A DNA stretch of 64,000 nt from NCBI GenBank assembly GCA_947479455.1, contig CANJZE010000009.1:62001-126000 (forward strand), in the 5' to 3' direction. Numbering within the stretch: position 1 is the stretch's first letter; each line of letters starts with the position of its first letter. The notes under the pieces were generated by a model. That model searched no databases, was not told the origin of the DNA, and saw only the letters and a program-made list of their open reading frames with translations. The translations under genes and the position numbers were made by a program. The DNA is from Bacteroidota bacterium (GTDB taxonomy: Bacteria; Bacteroidota; Bacteroidia; Chitinophagales; LD1). Below, piece by piece: positions 58,164 through 64,000 of this stretch.

Positions 58164-59525
58164 ATGGCAGGTATTCTCGAGCGGTTCAAGAGTTTTCCAA
58201 AAGCGGCACCTTATATTGTGGTAACCGAAACTGCCGAGCGTTTCAGTTTTTATGGCATGAAGGCCATTCTCTCTACATTTTTGATTTCGCAATTTTTTAA
58301 TCCCACCAATAACCCTGAATTACAAGCAACAGCCGAAGCACACAGCAATGAAGTAACGCACTTGTTTGTAGCCTTGGTTTATTTGCTCTCGATTGCGGGC
58401 GGAATTCTGGCAGATTACTTTCTAGGCCGTTACCGCACTATTTTATTTCTCTCCGTTGTTTATTGCATCGGCCATGCGTTTCTTGCCATGTTCGATACCA
58501 ACTATCAGTTATTCTATGCCGGTTTGCTTTTGATTGCAATTGGTGCCGGTGGTGTAAAACCAAACGTTTCGGTGATGGTGGGCGACCAGTTTGAAAATGA
58601 AAGCGATGCTAACATTGCTAAACTCTACGACATTTTTTATTTCGGAATAAACGTGGGCGCATTCTTTTCTATGCTCATTACTCCCGTTTTGAAAAACAGC
58701 CGATACGGTGCGCCACTCGCTTTTGGCGTGCCGGGAATCTTAATGTTTTTTGCTCTGGTAACTTTCTATTTGGGCAAAAGCAAGTACAAAATAAAATTAC
58801 CGAAGCACACGCGCAACACCGAAAAAATTTCGTTCAAGGAACAATTTATGTCGGTTTGGAAAGTGCTTGTTGTGTTTTCGTTTATCCCAATTTTTTGGGC
58901 TTTGTATGACCAAAATGGAAGTGAGTGGGTTATACAGGCGGGCAAAATGGATTTGCATTTTATGGGTATAGATTGGTTACAAGAACAAATTCAAGTAGTA
59001 AATGCGTTGCTCATTTTAATTCTGATTCCTGTTTTCAGTTTTGGAATTTATCCCTGGCTTGAACGAATTGGCATTCGCGTAACCGCTTTGCGAAAAATAG
59101 GTTGGGGTTTTGTAATGGTCACTATCACTTTTGCCTTAATTGCTTGGATTCAATCGCAAATTGATCAAGGCATAAAATTGAATATTGGTTGGCAATTGTT
59201 TGCTTATGTACTGTTAACCATTGCCGAAATTTTTGTTTCCATTACAGGCTTAGAGTACGCGTTTTCTCAAGCTCCCAAGAATATTAAAGGTACCATTATG
59301 GGGCTTTTTTGGTTCACGGTTTTTCTTGGAAATATTTTAGTGAGTTACATCAACAACAATACACAGGCAGGAGGATTTTTCAGTCATTATAAAGGAGCAG
59401 ATTACTTCTGGCTATTCACCGGAATTATGGCGGTAAACGCGTTGCTTTATTATGTGGCTATCTGGGCTTTCAATATTCGCGATACGGTTACTATAGATAG
59501 TGTGCGCGATGAATTGCATCAATAA
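58164..59525 (+). CDS. POT/PTR family proton-coupled oligopeptide transporter
   Basis: 453 residues with twelve or more predicted helices. The POT hallmark E-x-x-E-R-F appears in VTETAERFSFYGMKAILSTFLISQF, and the second signature in GGILADYFLGRYRTILFLSVVYCIGH. The PTR2 block IGAGGVKPNVSVMVGDQF is present, followed by ALYDQNGSEWVIQAGKMDLHFMG. Imports di- and tripeptides with protons across the inner membrane. Monocistronic. Confidence 0.93.
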   Translation: MAGILERFKSFPKAAPYIVVTETAERFSFYGMKAILSTFLISQFFNPTNNPELQATAEAHSNEVTHLFVALVYLLSIAGGILADYFLGRYRTILFLSVVYCIGHAFLAMFDTNYQLFYAGLLLIAIGAGGVKPNVSVMVGDQFENESDANIAKLYDIFYFGINVGAFFSMLITPVLKNSRYGAPLAFGVPGILMFFALVTFYLGKSKYKIKLPKHTRNTEKISFKEQFMSVWKVLVVFSFIPIFWALYDQNGSEWVIQAGKMDLHFMGIDWLQEQIQVVNALLILILIPVFSFGIYPWLERIGIRVTALRKIGWGFVMVTITFALIAWIQSQIDQGIKLNIGWQLFAYVLLTIAEIFVSITGLEYAFSQAPKNIKGTIMGLFWFTVFLGNILVSYINNNTQAGGFFSHYKGADYFWLFTGIMAVNALLYYVAIWAFNIRDTVTIDSVRDELHQ

Positions 59526-59537
59526 ATTCGAGAGACT

Positions 59538-60791
59538 TTAGTTCACCAATGCTTTTACGCGCCTGTCAATTACGTTCAGCATTTCGTTGACTGCATTGTG
59601 CGCTTCCATTTCGGTAAGTGAATAGTTTTTTGCAAGCCAGGCATAATCAAACTGCGAAAATTTAATCTGCATTTTTTCACGCCAACCATCCATGCCACGG
59701 GCAAATATTTCTACACCTGCTCCTTCGGCACTTGCTTCTCCGCTTAAATATGGAAGAGAAAGCAAAACGAGTACACACAAACAGGCGTGCTGATAATCGT
59801 TCATCATTTCTTCCTTTGTATAATCACTCACTCCGTTTGCGACTAAATAGTTATAGTAAGTTTCTAAAGACTTTGCTTCTGTCTGTTTTCTATTGTCGGG
59901 CGTCAAACTGAGCACATTAAAATAGGCGAGGTCGTAAACTGCTTTTCCTTTACGCACCGCCTGCCAATCCAATAAAACAAAACGTCCATGGTTTTCATCT
60001 TTCGGAAACATCATGTTTCCAATTCGCGAATCGCCATGCAGCACTGTTTGAAACTCATTCATGTTATGCCAGCTTTGAAATAAAATTTTTCTTGCGGCTT
60101 CACTCCAAGTAGAAGCTACGATAGAATCGAACAAGAGTAAAGTGCTGTCTTCAATGGGCAATATTTTTTCCATGCGCGCAGATTTCTCTTTCCAATAACG
60201 CGCGTGCAGTGTTGCTAAACCTTTAAGCACCATATTTAAATGCTCATCGGTAAAGTTGGTATAAGCACCTTCTTTGAACTCAATGCAATCGTCCATTAGT
60301 TCGGTAATAAGACAAAGATTCCCTGTGATGAATCCGAGCTTGGCAACGAATACTTTCGGAATAAAATCACTTGCATCATCACCAAAATTTTGGTTGAAAG
60401 CAATTTCCTTAATGTGGTTGAGTTGCAGATTAAAAATGGTTTTGTTCCAAACCGTTCCGGTAACAGGAGCGAATTTGGCAAAACAACGAAGTGTTTTTTG
60501 TTCGCTCTTTTCAGTGTAACTTATTTCAATTGTCCCTGCGTTAGAACGAAAGATGATGTCCTGATTGAGAGGAGTAACCTTATAGGAGTTTACGATGGCA
60601 TCATTTACCAAAACTCCATTCGCTTTTAATTCAGCAATACACCAACTTTCCTTTTTTGCCAGTTCATTTAAGTCGCGCGGAAAGGACAAGCGGAATTTTA
60701 CTTTTCTATCTAACCAAACAATGAAGTAAGTAGCAAACACCACCGGCATATAGACCATCCAGATGAAAGCAATCTTCAGTTTCCTTGACAT
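59538..60791 (-). CDS. membrane-anchored APH/ecdysteroid-kinase-like phosphotransferase
   Basis: 417 residues. N-terminal hydrophobic segment (IAFIWMVYMPVVFATYFIVWL, 8-28) is unusual for this family. Kinase core: TEKSEQKTLRCFAKFAP (Lys of the N-lobe), LHGDSRIGNMMFP with H252-G-D254 and N259, and VLLDWQAVRKGKAVYDLAYF with D275. It resembles the DUF1679/ecdysteroid-kinase branch more than antibiotic kinases. Predicted to phosphorylate a small hydroxylated molecule at the membrane; substrate unknown. Confidence 0.82.
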   Translation of the reverse strand: MSRKLKIAFIWMVYMPVVFATYFIVWLDRKVKFRLSFPRDLNELAKKESWCIAELKANGVLVNDAIVNSYKVTPLNQDIIFRSNAGTIEISYTEKSEQKTLRCFAKFAPVTGTVWNKTIFNLQLNHIKEIAFNQNFGDDASDFIPKVFVAKLGFITGNLCLITELMDDCIEFKEGAYTNFTDEHLNMVLKGLATLHARYWKEKSARMEKILPIEDSTLLLFDSIVASTWSEAARKILFQSWHNMNEFQTVLHGDSRIGNMMFPKDENHGRFVLLDWQAVRKGKAVYDLAYFNVLSLTPDNRKQTEAKSLETYYNYLVANGVSDYTKEEMMNDYQHACLCVLVLLSLPYLSGEASAEGAGVEIFARGMDGWREKMQIKFSQFDYAWLAKNYSLTEMEAHNAVNEMLNVIDRRVKALVN

Positions 60792-60812
60792 GGGTTGTTT
60801 TATTGAACTTGC

Positions 60813-62045
60813 TTATTTGCCACTGGCAACAAATTGCTGTGCCAGAGGTTTAGCATGTTCCAAATCTTTTTTGATTTCGTCTTTCAACGGATGTTCATCT
60901 AAAGCATCGTAATCGTTCCAGAATTTATCATCGTATTTGTAAGTGTCTGAATAAAGGTTTGTAAACGCACTGAATCTTCCTTTGCGCAAAACATCGCCAG
61001 CGTTTTCGGCATTGAAATCATCAAAATATAATTCGAAACTTTCTTCTACAATAAAGTCAACATTACCGGTATGCAGGTTGAGCACGTGATGATTGTAACT
61101 GCGGGTGATGGATTTAACCACGTATTTTTCGTTCACCTTCTCCGTTTCAATCACATCTTTTTCATTTACAAGTTTCCAACGGCTGTCATTAGCATAGCGC
61201 GTTTTTACATAGTAAGGATTCGGGAACTTTTCAATTTCCATGCGTGTCATAGCGAAGGTTTCTTTATGTACCCAAACTTTTGCGCGCTCCAGTTTCAAGC
61301 TGCTGCTTTCTTTGTATTGCAAGCTGATAACATATTCAATGCTGTCCTCCCCTGTAATTTTAGGCGAGTAAAAATCCAGCTTCTTCGGGTCGAGAAAATT
61401 ATTCTTGTTATAGCTGTAAGGATTTTCTTTGAGTAAATCAACGATATGGTCGCCATGTATATCGCCATTGGTTTCGTAGTTCTCGGCTCTGCGCTGTTTA
61501 TTTATCTGAACCAGTTCATGAAATGAATATTTATAAGGGCTCTTACAATTGAAGGCTACACTTGCATCGGCTTCAATCAAACGTACATACTTTCCGTTTT
61601 CTTTATGATACTGACGATACAAGCCGGTTGCAATCAGGGAATCGTAAAGCAGATTCTGTTTCATATTGGCAATAGCTTTCAGCAAAATTCCTTTTGCGTT
61701 CATAGCCACAATCACTACTTCCTGCTTTGTTTCAGCAGATGAAGAAAGATAGATACGCAAAGTGTCGCCTTCTTTATAAGCCGTAATAGACATGGCTTGC
61801 GCCTGATAACCCACATACGAAACTTTGAGCGAGTCTTTCAGATTCATTTTAGGAACGGGCACTTCGAAATAGCCGTTGTCATCGGTTAATCCACCGAGTT
61901 GTGAGTTTTTAATTTGCACGGCAGCGGTGCCAAGCGGAGCGTTGTTAGCGTCTTTGTCGTAAACAAATCCGCGCAAATAAATATTCTCTTGAGCAAATGA
62001 TGCAAGTGTTGCGAATACGCAAACGATGATGATTCCCTTTTTCAT
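60813..62045 (-). CDS. carboxypeptidase-regulatory-domain secreted protein
   Basis: 410 residues. Signal peptide MKKGIIIVCVFATLASFAQ, then a CarboxypepD-reg-like fold (LRGFVYDKDANNAPLGTAAVQIKNSQLGGLTDDNGYFEVPVP, DSLKVSYVGYQAQAMSI). The remaining 300 residues (for example MKQNLLYDSLIATGLYRQYHKENGKYVRLIEADASV) match the unnamed domain common to Bacteroidota carboxypeptidase-regulatory proteins that lack a TonB receptor. Likely periplasmic or outer-membrane associated. Same strand as the kinase 21 bases downstream; co-transcription is likely, but no functional link is known. Confidence 0.85.
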   Translation of the reverse strand: MKKGIIIVCVFATLASFAQENIYLRGFVYDKDANNAPLGTAAVQIKNSQLGGLTDDNGYFEVPVPKMNLKDSLKVSYVGYQAQAMSITAYKEGDTLRIYLSSSAETKQEVVIVAMNAKGILLKAIANMKQNLLYDSLIATGLYRQYHKENGKYVRLIEADASVAFNCKSPYKYSFHELVQINKQRRAENYETNGDIHGDHIVDLLKENPYSYNKNNFLDPKKLDFYSPKITGEDSIEYVISLQYKESSSLKLERAKVWVHKETFAMTRMEIEKFPNPYYVKTRYANDSRWKLVNEKDVIETEKVNEKYVVKSITRSYNHHVLNLHTGNVDFIVEESFELYFDDFNAENAGDVLRKGRFSAFTNLYSDTYKYDDKFWNDYDALDEHPLKDEIKKDLEHAKPLAQQFVASGK

Positions 62046-62165
62046 GTTGACGAATTTATAAACTTAACGCAGGTACCGTAAAAACTGATGTACGGCAATG
62101 CCACTGATTTGTTGTTGAAAAAATGATTGCGCTGAAAAAAATCTTAGCTGCATACTTGCGTTTAA

Positions 62166-62969
62166 ATGTTGCTCTCACTTTTTGAATCGCTTACCGGTAC
62201 CAAACCCGCTCCCTCTAAATTAGAAGAAGAAGTTTCTTTACAACGCGAGTTTGAAATTGAAGTGAATGGTGGAAATGTTCCCGTTCGGATTCTTTTTGAA
62301 TCTAGGTTTAATAACCGAGTTACCGTAAACAAGAACGGAATTCTGATTCGCATTTCTGACCGACAACCAAAAGAAGAACAGCGTAAAAACGTAGACACAC
62401 TTTTAAAATGGGCAAAAGAAAAACTGGGCGATAAACCACAGTTGCTCGAATCGCTTCCACAGCGACAGTACAGAAACGGAGAGATTTTGAAAGTAGGCGA
62501 TTACGAATTTGTGATTTCTATTTTTTACCACGACCTGGCTAAATCAACCGCCAAGATTTTCAAAAACAATATTGTGCTTTCGGTTTCAAAAGGGTTGAAT
62601 AAAGAAGTGGAAGCGAATGCAGCTTCGTATCTCGTAGCGAAATGTCTTTGCAAATTTTTTCTGCCCATAATTACTGAACGCATTCACGAACTCAACACCC
62701 GCTACTTTAGAAAAGAAGTGAAGAGTGTGAAGATGAAACATGCCACCAGTTTTTGGGGTCATTGCTCGCGCAATGGAAATCTGGTTATTTCTGTTCGCTT
62801 GCTTTTTGCTCCCGCTAAAGTGGTAGACTATGTACTCATTCACGAACTGGCGCATTTAATTCATCACGATCATTCGCCACGTTTTTGGAAAGCCGTGGAG
62901 CAAGTAATGCCCGATTATCAGAATGCCGAAAAGCATTTAAAGGAGTTTGGCAGTAAGTATTATTTGTAG
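62166..62969 (+). CDS. YgjP-like (DUF45) zinc metallopeptidase
   Basis: 267 residues. The catalytic helix HELAH (226-230) with third ligand H236 in HHDHSPRFW is typical of the YgjP/WLM group. Upstream core SFWGHCSRNGNLVISVRLLFAPAKVVDYVLIHELAHL is the strongest conserved block. No signal peptide, so cytoplasmic or peripheral. Physiological substrate unknown. Convergent with the DNRLRE/T9SS gene across a 16-bp palindrome. Confidence 0.92.
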   Translation: MLLSLFESLTGTKPAPSKLEEEVSLQREFEIEVNGGNVPVRILFESRFNNRVTVNKNGILIRISDRQPKEEQRKNVDTLLKWAKEKLGDKPQLLESLPQRQYRNGEILKVGDYEFVISIFYHDLAKSTAKIFKNNIVLSVSKGLNKEVEANAASYLVAKCLCKFFLPIITERIHELNTRYFRKEVKSVKMKHATSFWGHCSRNGNLVISVRLLFAPAKVVDYVLIHELAHLIHHDHSPRFWKAVEQVMPDYQNAEKHLKEFGSKYYL

Positions 62970-63000
62970 AGAAAAAATTAGGCTTCGAAAATTTTCGAAT

Positions 63001-64000
63001 TTACATTTTCATAAATCTCTTTCGCACACTAGCCTCTTTGGAAATAATTTCAGCAATGTAAATTCCGGTTGGGAGATTGATGATTGATAATTGATTGTTG
63101 ATTATTGAAGCAGCCGACATTGCCAAACTACCCGTGGTGTTATAAATATTTATTTGCTCTACTTCTAACCCATTTGTTTGAATAAACAATCTATCGTTTG
63201 CCGGATTTGGATAAAGCGATACGCGATGCTCATAAGGAGTTTGGTCTTCAACAATTCCTGAAGGAACGGAGTAGCAAATTTTCATAGCCGGATGTTTTGC
63301 TATAGTTGGGTGGTCGCTCGAAGCAAAATTCAATCTGCGATAATGTTGTTCTGTATTTAACTTCAACAAAAACCCATAGTTGTCGCTATTGATAATATCC
63401 TGTACCAATGGCTTTACATTTATATCTAGGTAATCTTCCGTTGCAAAATTAGAAGCATGAACACTCACTTGATTTGAATTGCTGGCAGTTGGCTGTGTGT
63501 TCCATGTAACGGTTTGTTCGTTCCAAGGGCTAGTGACGCGTTGTAGCCAAGCTTCATTTGAACCGCTTTGTTGCGAATGATCTCCGCTACTCGAACCCGT
63601 ATTTTCATATAAAGAGAGAAGTGCGGAATCAATAATGGCGTTAGCGGGAATATTACCGAAATCGAATTTTATCAAACTCCTCACAATACCGGGTGTTGGA
63701 GTAAATGTCCAGGCATTTGCTTGTAAGTCACTTCCGTTGCCGTAATTATTATTTGGAAAAAGGTCAAACACCATTGCATCATAACCCGATTCAGTATCAG
63801 TGTTTAGTGTAACGCAAGTAAGTTCTGGAAGTGTGTAATTGATTTGCATAATAGGATGCAAAGTAGAATCGACATGGTCGCTCGATGCAAAGGTAAGTCT
63901 GCGATAGTATTGCTCAGTAGCTAACTTCAACAGAAAACCGTTATTGTTTCCGCTGGAAATAATATCCTGCACTAAAGCTGTCACATCTATATTCGGATAA
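63001..64000 (-). CDS. DNRLRE-domain protein with T9SS type A sorting domain (N-terminus beyond window)
   Basis: The frame is open past the right edge (YPNIDVTALVQDII continues upstream of the GTG at 63984), so at least 332 residues and no start in view. Two tandem DNRLRE-like modules are visible: an incomplete one ending ALVQDIISSGNNNGFLLKLATEQYYRRLTFASSDH, then a complete one with DAMVFDLFPNNNYGNGSDLQANAWT and PLVQDIINSDNYGFLLKLNTEQHYRRLNFASSDH. The last 85 residues or so are a type A sorting domain (VSLYPNPANDRLFIQ, INIYNTTGSLAMSA, LPTGIYIAEI). Surface or secreted structural protein. Confidence 0.85.
   Translation of the reverse strand, partial: YPNIDVTALVQDIISSGNNNGFLLKLATEQYYRRLTFASSDHVDSTLHPIMQINYTLPELTCVTLNTDTESGYDAMVFDLFPNNNYGNGSDLQANAWTFTPTPGIVRSLIKFDFGNIPANAIIDSALLSLYENTGSSSGDHSQQSGSNEAWLQRVTSPWNEQTVTWNTQPTASNSNQVSVHASNFATEDYLDINVKPLVQDIINSDNYGFLLKLNTEQHYRRLNFASSDHPTIAKHPAMKICYSVPSGIVEDQTPYEHRVSLYPNPANDRLFIQTNGLEVEQINIYNTTGSLAMSAASIINNQLSIINLPTGIYIAEIISKEASVRKRFMKM

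Noticed and set aside
62984-62999. 16-bp perfect palindrome TTCGAAAATTTTCGAA between convergent genes as a terminator
   Set aside because: No loop and no G+C-rich stem, so terminator function is doubtful; it could equally be chance in AT-rich DNA.

Overview
The window comes from a Bacteroidota genome. Evidence: type IX secretion (T9SS) cargo with type A and type B (gliding-motility-associated) C-terminal sorting domains; three PorP/SprF-like outer-membrane proteins; SprB, PKD and delta-60 repeat surface proteins; and several promoters of the Bacteroidota form TTG-N17..20-TAnnTTTG. The species cannot be fixed from the sequence, but a free-living, probably gliding lineage fits. TAG, TGA and TAA are all used as stops, so the standard code applies.

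Layout. 1-5.5 kb: a 3-hydroxyacyl-CoA dehydrogenase and a PaaN-like aldehyde dehydrogenase (probably the edge of a phenylacetate pathway), tRNA-Leu(CAG) followed by a GIY-YIG gene and a split copy of the tRNA 3' end, then atpG, scpB and a 59-residue membrane protein. 5.5-7.8 kb: one long gene joining a CrtC/AttH-like lipocalin-fold domain to a complete polyprenyl-diphosphate synthase; this is the most interesting gene here. 8-15 kb: DUF4160/DUF2442, YdeI-like, a T9SS-secreted protein, and a MazF-type toxin-antitoxin pair lying between two identical 71-bp copies of the comM 3' end, followed by comM, a PAQR/hemolysin III protein and a serine hydrolase. 15.4-22.4 kb: PorP/SprF and a giant SprB-repeat adhesin. 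22.5-27.1 kb: DinB-like protein, TolC and HlyD without a pump, and a di-haem cytochrome c broken by an amber codon inside its second CxxCH motif. 27.2-29.7 kb: efp-accB-accC. 29.8-35.3 kb: a second adhesin/PorP pair.

35.4-40.7 kb: a degenerate 3HCDH protein, a polysaccharide-deacetylase-like protein and a FemAB/GNAT-like protein in one operon, then ridA, a DMT transporter and an RluB-type pseudouridine synthase. 40.7-48.8 kb: a third T9SS operon (PKD adhesin, PorP, OmpA/PD40 protein) interrupted by a REP-associated tyrosine transposase (RAYT) with an oppositely oriented REP hairpin at each end. 49.1-52.8 kb: a delta-60 repeat protein. 52.9-57.5 kb: GNAT, aldehyde dehydrogenase, gamma-glutamyl-GABA-hydrolase-like amidotransferase and iron alcohol dehydrogenase, with a GxxExxY gene between inverted repeats inside the cluster. 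57.6-64 kb: lipoprotein, POT transporter, aminoglycoside-phosphotransferase-like kinase, carboxypeptidase-regulatory-domain protein, YgjP-like metallopeptidase and a truncated DNRLRE/T9SS protein.

The dominant theme is cell-surface construction: three adhesin/PorP loci and four more secreted proteins. The second theme is small elements attached to gene ends: the GIY-YIG/tRNA unit, the toxin-antitoxin cassette, the RAYT/REP unit, the GxxExxY cassette and stop-codon-anchored CCCC/GGGG hairpins.
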